A stretch of DNA of 64,000 nucleotides, taken from the NCBI GenBank assembly GCA_000531095.1, contig HG799464.1, positions 1,086,632 through 1,150,631 on the forward strand, written 5' to 3'. Shown here in pieces: positions 8,620-18,278 of the stretch. Origin of the DNA: Gemmata massiliana (GTDB taxonomy: Bacteria; Planctomycetota; Planctomycetia; Gemmatales; Gemmataceae). The notes below the pieces were generated by a model. The model did no database searches, was not told where the DNA came from, and saw nothing but the letters and a program-made list of their open reading frames with translations. Positions within the stretch are counted from its first letter, which is position 1. Every line of letters begins with the position of its first letter. A program made the position numbers and the translations under genes.

Positions 8620-10127
8620 CATTTCTCTTTCGCCGCGCCGTCTGGATCGTCGCTACCGGCGCCCAATGATTTCGGTGGCGTTTTTGGCTTTTCCTGTGGC
8701 GGCCCCACAGCAGGAACCGGCCCGGCGATGATCCGCTCAAGGGCAGCGAGCCGGCGCTCGTAGTCGGCCCCGGCGAGGTAGGCCCGGTCGCGCAGCTCAA
8801 TGAGGCTCCGTTGAGCCTCAATAAGGTTGAGGAACGGCACCTTGCCGGTAACGTAAGCCGACTGCGCCGATTTCACGTTCTCGCGCGCGGCCGGCAAAAT
8901 CGTCTCGGCGTAAAGTTTTCGGGCTTGTTCGCTCTCCCGCACCTGGGCGTACGCCTGTTGGATGTCGAAGGCGATTTGGTTCTGCTGCTGGGCGAGGGTC
9001 GCGCGGCGCTGCATGAGCTGGGCCTCGGCCTCTGAAACGGCCCCCTGTCGGCGCCCGAGTTGCAGCGGGAGGTTTAGCCGCACACCGACCTGCGGGCGCA
9101 AGCGCTGTTGATCGTCGGCAGACTGCCAGAACGAGTCGTATGCGGCCATCGTTTCAAAGTCCGGGTAGTACTCCTTGTGCGCCAGTGCGAGCGAGGCCGT
9201 ATCGGCGGCGAGGCGCGCTTTGATGGCCTGGAGGTCCGGCCGGCGGGCCATTGCGGCCTCTCTTAGGACAGCCACCTCGGGAAGCCGCGCGGGACTTTTG
9301 AGCTCTTTGGCGGGCGCGGGCAGCGGGGTTTCCGGGGCCATGTTCATGAGCGTATTGAGCCGCGCCACGGCAACGGCCCTCGCGCGCTCGATGCCGAGAC
9401 GGGCTTCGCGCTGGCGACCGATTTCGACGTCCGCCTGGAGCACATCTTGCTGAGGCACCTGCCCCGTTTGGTAGCGCGTCTCGGCGTTTCGCTTGAACTC
9501 GGCAAGGAGCTTCGAGCTCTCGGTGTTGACCTCCAACGCGCGCTCGGCCAAGTAATAATCGGCGTAGGCGGTTCGCACGCTCTCAACCAGTTGGAGCTTC
9601 GTGTCCTCGAGGTCGTATCGTGCGGCCGTGGTCTGAGACTGCGCCGCGTCGCCGCGCAGAGCCCTCTTTCCGGGGAACGGAATTTTTTGACTGACCTCGA
9701 ACCGGGCCGAGTCGTTGACCTTGTTCGAACCGAGGCTCGCCGGCGCCACCCAGCTCGAAAAAGAGGGGTCGTCGAGCGCGGTCACTTGCGGGTACCGGGC
9801 CGCAGCCGCCTGAACAGCCGCCGCCATTTGCGCGACCGTTGGGTTTCGAGCGAGCACTTGCTCGATGACGACTTCGGGGGTGAGTTCGCCGGTCATAACG
9901 AGCGGCTTTGGCGCGTCGACCGCTTGTACTTGCTGAACACCTGGGGTGAATGGGGACGCATCGGAATAGGGCGAACGAAGCGGCCCCTCTCGCTTCACGA
10001 GCGCGGCCGACTCCGGCACCGTCTTGTGCGAGTTAAGGGGAGCGCACCCACTAAAAGCAGCCCAGCAGGTAGTGAGAGCGAGCCGAAGTAGTCGCACGGC
10101 TCCGACTCGGCGTACCGTGTCGATCAT
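8619..10127 (-). CDS. TolC/CusC-family outer-membrane efflux lipoprotein
   Basis: The 502-residue product is an outer-membrane channel subunit for tripartite efflux. It has a lipoprotein signal with FSGC (~residue 27), then two long repeats of the outer-membrane-efflux-protein fold with extended coiled helices, Ala/Gln-rich as usual. The ATG at 10127 follows AGGAGC and precedes the signal peptide; longer in-frame starts have neither. It converges on the CusBFA genes and probably supplies the channel for that pump. The C-terminal ~30 residues are Pro/Lys-rich. Confidence 0.9.
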   Translation of the reverse strand: MIDTVRRVGAVRLLRLALTTCWAAFSGCAPLNSHKTVPESAALVKREGPLRSPYSDASPFTPGVQQVQAVDAPKPLVMTGELTPEVVIEQVLARNPTVAQMAAAVQAAAARYPQVTALDDPSFSSWVAPASLGSNKVNDSARFEVSQKIPFPGKRALRGDAAQSQTTAARYDLEDTKLQLVESVRTAYADYYLAERALEVNTESSKLLAEFKRNAETRYQTGQVPQQDVLQADVEIGRQREARLGIERARAVAVARLNTLMNMAPETPLPAPAKELKSPARLPEVAVLREAAMARRPDLQAIKARLAADTASLALAHKEYYPDFETMAAYDSFWQSADDQQRLRPQVGVRLNLPLQLGRRQGAVSEAEAQLMQRRATLAQQQNQIAFDIQQAYAQVRESEQARKLYAETILPAARENVKSAQSAYVTGKVPFLNLIEAQRSLIELRDRAYLAGADYERRLAALERIIAGPVPAVGPPQEKPKTPPKSLGAGSDDPDGAAKEK

Positions 10128-10820
10128 CTTTTTTCGCGCTCCTGCCTCGCACGCGCCTGCGTTGTGCCCACTGTGCGACTTTATCGGTTCTGACGAGTTT
10201 GCCGATTGAGTGTCAGAGGCACTTTTAACGCAAAACTTTGAACTGAGTCGGTCGCTAGCTGTCATAAATGCTGTCGCAAGGGTAGCCCGTGTGACGATCT
10301 TTGGGATAGGGGTATTTACCAATCGGATATTCGCGTCACCATCGAGACGATAGTCGACGGAGCCTTTCTGCGATCGGGACGTAACAGGCTCTGGGCGGCA
10401 AAAATCGAGTGGCCGAGAACGGCGGCGGCGTTGCGGCAACTCGGCGAGCAGTACGAAGCCGAAGGGCGGCAGTGGGACGCGGAAGCACGATAAGGATTAG
10501 GTCATGATAAGCACTTCTTCAGTGAAGTAGTCCGGCCCGCTAGAGCAACTAATTCGGTGGCTCCATCACTCCCTAGGTGCGTTACTCGACCAAAACCGTT
10601 CGAGTAATGCAAACGCTTCCAAATAATCGGTGGTCGAGGTTCCTGCGTGGCTCCGATCCTTCCAGAACATTTGTGAAATTTTGCGCCCGAAGCGCTCTCG
10701 TGTCCACGCCGACAAACCTCGACTTGGTCTCCCTCCTTTGACGAACGGCCCGCCCCAATGACGTGAGGTAGGCGATAGCAACACGGCTACCGCCCACCAA
10801 GGTGCATGACAATGAGCTAA
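10128..10820. other. Intergenic region without a supported gene
   Basis: Only short, low-quality open frames are present. The promoter of the TolC-like gene should lie in the first ~150 bases, but I see no convincing -35/-10 pair. A short inverted repeat (ACTTC...GAAGT near 10513-10530) has no T-run. Confidence 0.4.
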
Positions 10821-11618
10821 TCATTCGAATCGTTCAACCCCTTCAATCTCGGTTCGCGCGGCCTGAGAGCATTCAAACGCCTCGAAGTCGACCGTATCGT
10901 TTCCGCGCCCCCCGTGGATGTACAACTGCTCTCGAACGAAAATTGAACGCAGAGTGATCTTGTCGTCCTGAGCTCCGGCTCTGATGAGTAACTGGCCGAT
11001 GCTGGTGGCTCGGCCATTTCCGCTGATGGTGATCTGGTCCTGGTCGGAACCCGCTGTTGACGAACTGTTAACCTGGATCTCAGACACGTTGCCAGATCCA
11101 AGGAAAAGATTGACCACGTCATTCCCAGCGTCGGCATTTACTGTGATCTTGCCCGCCCCGCCGTAAAAATTAAGGGTATCGTCGCCTCGCCCCAGGTTGA
11201 ACTGCACGGCCCCACTGACAGGAGCGTTCACGTAGACCGTATCGTAGCCGCTTCCAGCATCGACCGTAAGGCTCGCGAGTGGGGTACGGGCGAAAGATCG
11301 CACATCGATCAAGTCCTTATCGTCTCCAAGATTCGCCACGATCCCCTTAACGTTCTGAAAGCTGGTCGACGCAGCCGCGATACGTGTTCCATTTAGGCCA
11401 ACGACCGTTGTGTTAATATCGTTGCGGAACACTTGAACCGATTCATCAGCGCCGGTGCCGTTGAGAGTCAGAATCCCAGTGCCGGCGTTTAATGCTGCAG
11501 TGACGGTTCCGGCCGGATTGTCACGACTCTCAAGCGATTGAAACGTAAGTGCGGCCCGCTGCGGCGCGCGGTAACTAACTGTAGGCGGACCGAATAGCAG
11601 GCAGCTCAAGAACTTCAT
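10821..11618 (-). CDS. Secreted planctomycete beta-repeat protein (RTX-like)
   Basis: The 265-residue product has the LESRDNPAG signature at ~29-37, the LE-x-R-x-x-PA motif found after the leader of many exported Gemmataceae proteins. The rest is built from Gly/Asp/Asn-rich strands such as DAGSGYDTV, GRGDDTLNF, DAGNDVVNL and GGRGNDTVDF. These resemble RTX-type GGxGxDxx calcium-binding turns, so a parallel beta-roll is likely. It is probably on the cell surface or outside the cell. The specific function is unknown. Confidence 0.75.
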   Translation of the reverse strand: MKFLSCLLFGPPTVSYRAPQRAALTFQSLESRDNPAGTVTAALNAGTGILTLNGTGADESVQVFRNDINTTVVGLNGTRIAAASTSFQNVKGIVANLGDDKDLIDVRSFARTPLASLTVDAGSGYDTVYVNAPVSGAVQFNLGRGDDTLNFYGGAGKITVNADAGNDVVNLFLGSGNVSEIQVNSSSTAGSDQDQITISGNGRATSIGQLLIRAGAQDDKITLRSIFVREQLYIHGGRGNDTVDFEAFECSQAARTEIEGVERFE

Positions 11619-11720
11619 GACCGGCTCCTTTAAAAGTGTTGTAATGTCAATCGATAATTCGCTTCGAAATTGCTTTCCATTGGACTCAGATAGGGTGCCA
11701 TCAATTCAACAGCACACCTC

Positions 11721-11849
11721 TTAGAGCAGATCGACAAGTTCGTAGTTGTCGTCGCCCTTTGAAGCGCAAAAGCACAGATGGTGAGAGCGAGGGTCGTGAT
11801 GCGTGACCTTCGAGGCCGCAAAGGGCACCGGCAAAAGTTAGTTCTTCAT
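11721..11849 (-). pseudogene. Possible broken small exported peptide gene behind a strong ribosome-binding site
   Basis: GAAAGGAGGTTTCG precedes ATG-AAG-AAC-TAA, a stop after three codons. The frame reopens and ends 39 codons later in KGDDNYELVDLL, a plausible natural C-terminus. A second frame across the same stretch contains a signal-peptide-like core (TTLALTICAFALQ). The simplest reading is a short exported-peptide gene damaged by one or two frameshifts; a regulatory mini-ORF is the alternative. Confidence 0.3.
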
Positions 11850-11966
11850 CGAAACCTCCTTTCAAGTAAGAAAGATCGTCGACGCAGAGCAGAAGAATTC
11901 GATCTGCTGCCACGTGGCAGCAAGGGAAGTATAAATACCCGCGCTTTCACTGGTCAAGGTGGATTG

Positions 11967-13181
11967 CTACTTTTTCTTTTTTTGACGAACGGTGGAGGAC
12001 GTGGTTTCGCTCGAGCTCAAGAGGTGAATTTCCGGAAACGTATTTGCACCGCAGTGAAATACGCGTTTGGTACCGATGCGTTTGCCGGAATGATCTTCGA
12101 CCGGAACGGTATGATCAAATCCGATACGGTACGCCATACGGGGAGGTTGGTTGCAGCGGATGCTTGCCGGCGCGTTACAGCCGGGTTCTGTGCACTTTAC
12201 TTTAAGATGACGTCGCTTGAGGGCAGCTCCTAGCTCACGACAAATCAATTTGATTTCTTCGAAGTTGTCGAATCTTTTCAATTGCACAAGCGATGTGGCC
12301 TTTTCGACATGAGCAAGGGTGCTGTTCGGCCCAATTCCTTGCAGCGCTCCAATTACGGCCGACACGTTTTTCGACGCCATCGCAGATTGTGACTTACTTG
12401 TCTTGACCGCTTCGAGGAGCGAGTGTGCGGCGAACGAAACTCGCTTGTCAGTGTGCTGGGCGAGTGCCTCGACACGCGCGATCGAATTGAACTTGAGCTG
12501 AGGATTTTCAAACAGGGCGCGTCCGAGGGCGAGCATGATGGCCGCTGCGGTTCGGCTCGAAAGAGTATCTAAACTGCGCTCCAATGCGGCTACGCGTTCC
12601 GCATCCAGTTGCGTATCACCGAACACAAGCTCGCCCGCCGCAATCATCTGAGCCGGAGTTGAAAGTGAGCCCAGTGCACCCTCTAAATCGCCAGCAGGCG
12701 GCGGTTTGAGTCGGGTATCGATTTTGGGCATACGTTCAGTATGCCTTGGCTCTGAGGACGAAAGCAACAGCTGGAGCTCGACCGTTCGGTGAACCGATGT
12801 CAAGGGCGCTGTTGGTTCGATATGGGCGGCTAGGTCGTGGAGAGCGTCCCCAATGTCCGCATTGTCGAACGTGTCCCCAGTTGTCGATGCGGATAATGAA
12901 AGAGGGTAATCTTTGAGGAGACTTAAGACGGTAACAAACTGATCGTAAGGAAAGGGCGCCGGCCCGGTCACATCAGCGACAATGGCGAAGCACTGATCCG
13001 CGAGGATTTCGGACCAATGCACCGACGAACCGATCGGAGTAAAGGTAGGTAGTCCTTTGGTCAATGAGATGCGTACCTGACCGACTTCTGCTACGAGTTG
13101 TAGTTGGTTTTCGGCCACACGCATACCCACCAGTGGATGCGATCGCGGTGCTGGAGGAGCTAGGACATTCTGGCGAGCCAT
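11967..13181 (-). CDS. Hypothetical protein, second gene of an unrecognised pair
   Basis: The 404-residue product has no recognisable family. Its first ~130 residues look like a beta-rich domain. The middle (~160-330) is Ala/Leu-rich and probably helical, with possible HEAT-like repeats. The C-terminal ~75 residues contain CTEPGC, then RC, an H, and FHCG, a possible zinc-binding ribbon, followed by a Ser/Lys tail ending KKKK. The start overlaps the end of the upstream gene (13160-14155) by 22 bases, so the two are probably co-translated and act together. No signal peptide or membrane segment is visible. Confidence 0.65.
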   Translation of the reverse strand: MARQNVLAPPAPRSHPLVGMRVAENQLQLVAEVGQVRISLTKGLPTFTPIGSSVHWSEILADQCFAIVADVTGPAPFPYDQFVTVLSLLKDYPLSLSASTTGDTFDNADIGDALHDLAAHIEPTAPLTSVHRTVELQLLLSSSEPRHTERMPKIDTRLKPPPAGDLEGALGSLSTPAQMIAAGELVFGDTQLDAERVAALERSLDTLSSRTAAAIMLALGRALFENPQLKFNSIARVEALAQHTDKRVSFAAHSLLEAVKTSKSQSAMASKNVSAVIGALQGIGPNSTLAHVEKATSLVQLKRFDNFEEIKLICRELGAALKRRHLKVKCTEPGCNAPASIRCNQPPRMAYRIGFDHTVPVEDHSGKRIGTKRVFHCGANTFPEIHLLSSSETTSSTVRQKKKK

Positions 13182-14155
13182 TGGCCGAGCCAGTCGTCCG
13201 GTGTACCGTTAGGAATGTAAGTTTGCAATTTGTCGCACGTAGCAGCCACGTACGCTACTTCCCCGCTGCGATCGAACACAAACGCCAGCTCCTCAACTAA
13301 GCTTCTCTCGGTACGCTTTGGCCCCGGCTCTACCCGTAATCGCCAGCCTTTAACAATCATCACATCGAGGATGCCCTGCGTGTCGATTACACGGTATGTA
13401 GCGGGAGGTAGGTAGGCCCCACCGGTTCTTGTGTCCAGTGATCGCACCCCGACAGGCTCACCGCGCACGTTCTCACAAAGTGAGTACACGCTCTTATGAA
13501 GGCCAGGAAACATGGAACGCTGAAGCCACGAAAGGTCGATGACCGGGTCGTGGTACGCTCCGAGGGCCTCGCGGCGCCCGCTTGAGACGAGCTTGCCTTC
13601 TTGTAAGTTGCGACGCACTTCAACGATTTTGACGAGTTTAGCGACTCCTGTGAGGCCATCTTCGTGTCGGAGCCAGCGAAGTTTATTTGCCTGCAAACCG
13701 ATACCGCGGCTGCCTTCGAAATAAAGCTCTATGGGTTGATCGGGCGAGACAAAGTGAAAGTGTTGGCTGTTAAGGTTTATGTCGCCGTTGAGAAACTGCC
13801 GCCGAATGGCGCGATCAGTCCAACACACTGTGTGTGTCCAAAGGAACGTCGGGCTGCTCCGTGCTTCATTGAAAAATTTGGTGAGGGTTTCTCCCACCGC
13901 TGTCCACTGCGTGCGCCAGGGTTCGATCGTCCCGAGACCAACGTGAGAAGACAATTCCGCGACGAGTGAATGGCAGACCCTGGCCATGCGAATGCCGCTG
14001 TGCACAACGAATGTCGTGCGCGTAGGGCTTGTCCGACCGAAAGAAGTCAAGGCGCTTGTCGTAAACTGATCCAGCCCTTGTATGGTGGGGCGCGGTAGTC
14101 CCGACGGGAGCCGGTCGACCGCGATGAACAAACGTTCGTAGTTGGTGCCAGTCAT
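13160..14155 (-). CDS. Hypothetical protein, first gene of an unrecognised pair
   Basis: The 331-residue product has no recognised family or motif. It begins MTGTNYERLF; the sequence is mixed alpha/beta with many Trp and Arg residues and no signal peptide or membrane helix. It overlaps the next gene by 22 bases, suggesting translational coupling. The pair sits in an island of toxin-antitoxin genes and transposon remnants, where anti-phage genes are common, but nothing in either protein identifies an enzymatic activity. Upstream lies ~330 bases with no supported gene. Confidence 0.65.
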   Translation of the reverse strand: MTGTNYERLFIAVDRLPSGLPRPTIQGLDQFTTSALTSFGRTSPTRTTFVVHSGIRMARVCHSLVAELSSHVGLGTIEPWRTQWTAVGETLTKFFNEARSSPTFLWTHTVCWTDRAIRRQFLNGDINLNSQHFHFVSPDQPIELYFEGSRGIGLQANKLRWLRHEDGLTGVAKLVKIVEVRRNLQEGKLVSSGRREALGAYHDPVIDLSWLQRSMFPGLHKSVYSLCENVRGEPVGVRSLDTRTGGAYLPPATYRVIDTQGILDVMIVKGWRLRVEPGPKRTERSLVEELAFVFDRSGEVAYVAATCDKLQTYIPNGTPDDWLGQWLARMS

Positions 14156-14487
14156 GTCTAGTCGCTCGGCCAGAGTGCAGCCCGAAATCGTGGCGACACG
14201 GTCGAAACAATTGGGCTAAGGGCCACTTCTCCGAATTCCGTCCCATTGAAAGAATCACTGCAATGGGGACGCTGCGATCTGCCGGGCCTCGAAGACCATC
14301 TTCCGCGTTGCCGAATCGGAGGGCTTGAGCCCGAAGTAAATCGTGCGAGCCGCGATGGACGGTCACTAACACAGTTCCGTTCGGATCCTACAAGAGTATG
14401 TTCAAGTTGGTTGTCCCCGTCGTGAGACGAGCTACTGCGTTTCGGAACGTTGAATTTCTTGACGCAGGTCAACGCGTGCGTCAGCAT

Positions 14488-14664
14488 TCATCGCGTGCAC
14501 GCGAGGGCCAAGTTGCTTTCGTCGTCGCTACCGCCGTGCTGAATGGCGATGACGTGTTCGGTCTGGTAGGTGATAAACGGCTCATCGCTTTGCCGCGTGC
14601 GGCAGTACTCGCAGCAGGAACCGGCGCGCTCGCGGACGAGTCTACGGACGGTGACGAGGACCAT
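14488..14664 (-). pseudogene. Truncated HNH endonuclease
   Basis: The 58-residue frame begins at ATG 14664, sharing TAATG with the stop of the upstream gene. It reads RRLVRERAG, then CEYCR, then TEHVIAIQHGGSD and NLALAC. This is the N-terminal half of an HNH endonuclease of the common small type: the CxxC pair, the H of the EH motif and the start of the second Cys segment. Intact relatives continue with the second metal-binding half, but here a stop follows LACTR, so the catalytic fold is incomplete. The upstream small gene is the usual partner of such endonucleases. Confidence 0.7.
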
Positions 14665-14939
14665 TACGCCCGAGACCAGCTAAGGACTGAGCGAGCCTTG
14701 GCCTGAAGCACGGCGATGAGGTTCGCACCGTTGACAAGTGCCTCGTACTCAGAAAGTTCCTCGGGGCTGAGCTGACCTTCGTGGTGACGATGAGCCAGGT
14801 CTTCGATACGGTCCTGTGTCACATGGTCGGCACGCAGGTCAGCAATGGCGCGAGCGACCTCTGGGGTCAGAATGTCGCGGACCGGGTTCAGCAGGCGGTC
14901 GAGCACCTGGTGACGGTTCTGAGCGGCGGTTTGTGCCAT
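14664..14939 (-). CDS. Small helical protein coupled to the HNH endonuclease
   Basis: The 91-residue, Leu/Ala/Arg-rich, wholly helical-looking protein contains LSPEELSEYEALVNGANLIAVLQAKAR. Small proteins of this design are often encoded immediately before HNH endonucleases in cyanobacteria and planctomycetes; their role is unknown to me. The stop overlaps the ATG of the truncated endonuclease. The ATG at 14939 follows GGGAGCCGACTC. Confidence 0.6.
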   Translation of the reverse strand: MAQTAAQNRHQVLDRLLNPVRDILTPEVARAIADLRADHVTQDRIEDLAHRHHEGQLSPEELSEYEALVNGANLIAVLQAKARSVLSWSRA

Positions 14940-14976
14940 GAGTCGGCTCCCGGCCTACCAGACATTTGCTCTCATT

Positions 14977-15357
14977 TTACTCGAACCGACGCAACCAGTC
15001 GAGGACAACGAGACCTAATAACGGCGACAGTGACGCCTCCTCAGTTTCATCGGCAGCGGGCGTAATGATCGCATGGCCGAGTCCGTTCGCGGTGAGGTAG
15101 AGTGGTAACGCTATCGTCCCCATAAGAGGGCTGCGAATGTGGTGCTGGGGTAGCCACGTTCCGCTCCGATGCGGGTATGGCGTCGCCCCGCGTCTGAGTC
15201 CGACCGAATCCGACGACGACTCGATAAGACCGAGGACACGGCCACCTATTGGCCCGTCCTCTCGACTCAAGCAACTCGGCATGTCCTTTTGCCACTGCGC
15301 TGGTGTGATCGGATCAAGCGGCGGCGCGACGGTCACGGTTATGGTTCGCTTCGTCAT
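14977..15357 (-). CDS. Hypothetical protein
   Basis: The 126-residue product begins TKRTITVTVAPPLDPITPAQWQK. The ATG at 15357 follows AGGAGAATCA, so initiation there is likely. After residue ~25 the sequence turns Ser/Arg/Pro-rich and loses regular character, while another frame in the same strand reads AELLESRGRAN. A frameshift around 15285 in an originally different protein is therefore possible. No family recognised. Confidence 0.4.
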   Translation of the reverse strand: MTKRTITVTVAPPLDPITPAQWQKDMPSCLSREDGPIGGRVLGLIESSSDSVGLRRGATPYPHRSGTWLPQHHIRSPLMGTIALPLYLTANGLGHAIITPAADETEEASLSPLLGLVVLDWLRRFE

Positions 15358-15385
15358 TGATTCTCCTTTTCGAGCCCCGGTCACT

Positions 15386-15456
15386 TACAGGCCCTGACAA
15401 AACCCCGGATTCGGACCGTTTTCAAGGCGTTTTCGAGGTTTTGTCAGGGCCTGTTA
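15386..15456. repeat. Dispersed palindromic repeat, copy 1
   Basis: A perfect 18-bp inverted repeat (15387-15404 with 15437-15454, ACAGGCCCTGACAAAACC) encloses a 32-base centre containing CCGTTTTCAAGGCGTTTTCG. The same arms and centre recur at 43023-43087. There is no T-run, so it is not a typical terminator. It could be a short non-autonomous mobile element or a REP-like repeat. Confidence 0.75.
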
Positions 15457-15470
15457 AAGCACATCACGAT

Positions 15471-16192
<722 letters not shown>

Positions 16193-16387
16193 GTAAACTT
16201 CGCAATTTCTTTCTTTAGGCCAGAATGTTGCGGGAAGCGGTGGGGTTCCGAGTACCCGGGTTTTGAGCAGGGGCGTATCCGTTCGAGGGAGCGCCGGTGA
16301 ACGTGAAGGGCTCTCCGACCAGTCTGCCCCAGGCCAATCAATACCTCCAGTGTTTTTCCCAGCTCGTTCTGTGAGCGCCTCATGTTG

Positions 16388-16804
16388 TCACTCAACGCGC
16401 GAGCGAATTTGCAGCACGCGAATCGGCACTGCCAGCGCCGACCATTTAGCGTCAGCAGTCATCACGGGCAAATTCTTAGAGATTGCGAGAGCCAGACAGG
16501 CCCGGTCGCCAAGCGACAGGTTGTTCGCTTTCGCCTGCGGCCACAGAGAGGTTGCGGTAAAGGCTTGCTCGGCATCGAATGGAACTACCGGGCAGGGGAA
16601 ATCCGACTCGAGCACGGCACGGGCCTCAGATGCCGGCATCCCGAGCCGTGCCAATTTCGTCGTGATCTCGACCGCGGTTACTGCGGAAATGATGGCCCCC
16701 GGCACAGCAGCCGTCACGACCTCGCTGCCTCGCTCCTGGAGCAGGGAGGCGAGAACGGCAGAAGCGTCGAGCACGTATTTATCTGCCCGATCGTCTGCTG
16801 CCAT
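16388..16804 (-). CDS. vapC: VapC-type PIN-domain toxin
   Basis: The 138-residue PIN-domain ribonuclease has the usual acidic positions: D13 in YVLDASAVLASLL, E47 in VEITTKL, D95 in LGDRACLALA and a late Asp in TADAKW. The ATG at 16804 was chosen because the domain starts there; it overlaps the AbrB-type antitoxin gene by 26 bases. This is the second toxin-antitoxin pair in about 1.6 kb, of a different antitoxin class from the first. Confidence 0.88.
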   Translation of the reverse strand: MAADDRADKYVLDASAVLASLLQERGSEVVTAAVPGAIISAVTAVEITTKLARLGMPASEARAVLESDFPCPVVPFDAEQAFTATSLWPQAKANNLSLGDRACLALAISKNLPVMTADAKWSALAVPIRVLQIRSRVE

Positions 16805-17114
16805 ACCACTCGTCGAGTTCCCGTTGTTCTTCTTTAGCCTCGTCCTCGCGCTCTTTGATGAACTCGTCGACCACGGCGCCCGGTCGCACGTACTTAGCGA
16901 CGCGTTCCTGGGCGCGACGGACGGCTTGGGCAAACGTGCAGATACGGATAGTGCAGCCCTCGCGCGTTAGCAGTAATTCGTCTCCGTCCTTGATCCCGAG
17001 TTCTTCGCGGACCATTGCCGGGATGACGATCCGACCGTTGGCGGCAACCCGAATTTTCGACGGCTCGGACTGACACTTCCCGATTATCATGTCAACACTT
17101 TCATCACTGTCCAT
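16779..17114 (-). CDS. vapB: AbrB/SpoVT-type antitoxin (VapB)
   Basis: The 111-residue product has an AbrB swapped-hairpin DNA-binding domain at ~17-58 (KIRVAANGRIVIPAMVREEL, then IKDGDELLLT). A charged helical C-terminus (EREDEAKEEQRELDEWYG) would bind the toxin. The ATG at 17114 is the first Met at the natural N-terminus; 17090 is an alternative. A symmetric site lies ~110 bp upstream. Confidence 0.87.
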   Translation of the reverse strand: MDSDESVDMIIGKCQSEPSKIRVAANGRIVIPAMVREELGIKDGDELLLTREGCTIRICTFAQAVRRAQERVAKYVRPGAVVDEFIKEREDEAKEEQRELDEWYGSRRSGR

Positions 17115-17226
17115 ACTTAAATGATGCCAATACCGCAGATCAATGTCAAAGCATTTCGATTTGGTAAGGGGACCAACCCTTCCAAAGCCAGCCCATCGCA
17201 CCGGTAACACTCCGTTATTCTAACAT

Positions 17227-17247
17227 CCGATAATGGATGCTTATCGG
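17227..17247. promoter_or_regulatory. Candidate operator upstream of the AbrB-VapC pair
   Basis: The inverted repeat CCGATAA-N7-TTATCGG overlaps a second one, CATCC-N6-GGATG. The position upstream of an autoregulated antitoxin gene suggests an operator. This is inference from symmetry alone. Confidence 0.4.
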
Positions 17248-17366
17248 TGGTTAGGGGACTGGTCCACGCGCCTCGTAGCGGCTTGGCTTTTAAGGGCTGA
17301 TAGTTCCACAGGAATTCCAGAACGTCGTTATTCTGAGCCGCGTCGCTGAATATCCCGTGGCGGGCG

Positions 17367-17507
17367 ATGTCCGATCCCACGAGAACCGGCGCGCACGGTG
17401 TCTGGCCGCCCGATCGCGTTCGTGAGATTCTGGAAGACATCCAGCCGGACCACATCGAAACTGGCCTGTACCGTACGCGCCCGGCGCATCACGTCATTGA
17501 CGAGTGA
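17367..17507 (+). CDS. Possible small ORF or gene fragment
   Basis: The 46-codon frame has a natural-looking sequence with VWPPDRVREILEDIQPDHIETG in its middle and ends at TGA 17507. Codon use is similar to neighbouring genes, but there is no clear ribosome-binding site. It may be the tail of a lost gene. Confidence 0.3.
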   Translation: MSDPTRTGAHGVWPPDRVREILEDIQPDHIETGLYRTRPAHHVIDE

Positions 17508-17548
17508 GTTACCTTCGGGGTTGGTTTTCTCAACCCGAGGGCGTTTCG

Positions 17549-17851
17549 ATGAACGAGTCCGTTTTCCCGGTCGATCCGGCGAGCGCGCCCAGTGGTCCGA
17601 GCCGCCCGTCTCGGCGTGATCCGGCGGCCACGCGGCAGAAGTGGGTCGAGCGGATCGAGCGGTTCCGCTCCGCCGGTGTCACCGTCGCGCAGTTCTGTTT
17701 GGCCGAGGGTGTCTCGGTCCCCGCCTTCTACCAGTGGCGCCGGACCCTCGCCGCCGAGTCGGTCACCGAACCATCCGACCGGCCCACCGTCGTGCCCGTG
17801 CGGATCGCCGCATCAATCCAAGTGAATAACAACGGCACCCGGACCCGCTGA
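17549..17851 (+). CDS. IS66-family accessory protein-like remnant (TnpA type)
   Basis: The 100-residue product has a helix-turn-helix region RQKWVERIERFRSAGVTVAQ followed by FCLAEGVSVPAFYQWRRTLA, the hallmark of the first small protein of IS66-type elements. The usual tnpB and DDE tnpC genes do not follow; sequence after 17851 is unrelated. It is therefore a relic, or an intact first gene stranded without its element. The ATG at 17549 was chosen over 17504 because it precedes the natural N-terminus. Confidence 0.65.
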   Translation: MNESVFPVDPASAPSGPSRPSRRDPAATRQKWVERIERFRSAGVTVAQFCLAEGVSVPAFYQWRRTLAAESVTEPSDRPTVVPVRIAASIQVNNNGTRTR

Positions 17852-17894
17852 TCTACTGAGATCGGCTGGCTACTCGCGTTCCACCACAAGCAAC

Positions 17895-18134
17895 GTGTTT
17901 GGCCGGGCGCGTACCCTGTACCTCGGCGTCGTGAACGGTCACGGGATCACCTGCCGCGACCCCGGCGAAGGCGGGAAGCAGGAGTGGGCACTGGCGGAGC
18001 GATACGAACGGTGGGCGGAGGCCGCGATTGACTCGCCAGGGACGGCACGAGTGCTCCGCGGCCTGGTCGACAACTACTGTCGTGAAGCTCAGCGCGAGGA
18101 AGAGCAGCCGGATCTCAACGAATACAGGAAGTGA
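17895..18134 (+). pseudogene. Fragment of a small helical protein
   Basis: The credible part is the C-terminal ~50 residues, from QEWALAERYERWAEAAI to EEEQPDLNEYRK, acidic and helical. The first ~28 codons look like unrelated sequence fused in frame. No family recognised; probably the 3' end of a gene cut at this junction. Confidence 0.35.
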
Positions 18135-18278
18135 AGATGGCGCGGCGTCTGTCGGAATGTCGTCCTGCTTACTTACTGGAAATATCGCCGAGAAGGCTTG
18201 ATGGCTGCGAAGACTTGGCGACCAACGCGCCGGAACCGGCGGGCGAATTTCGCCTCATCCGCCCGCAAAATTTATTTA

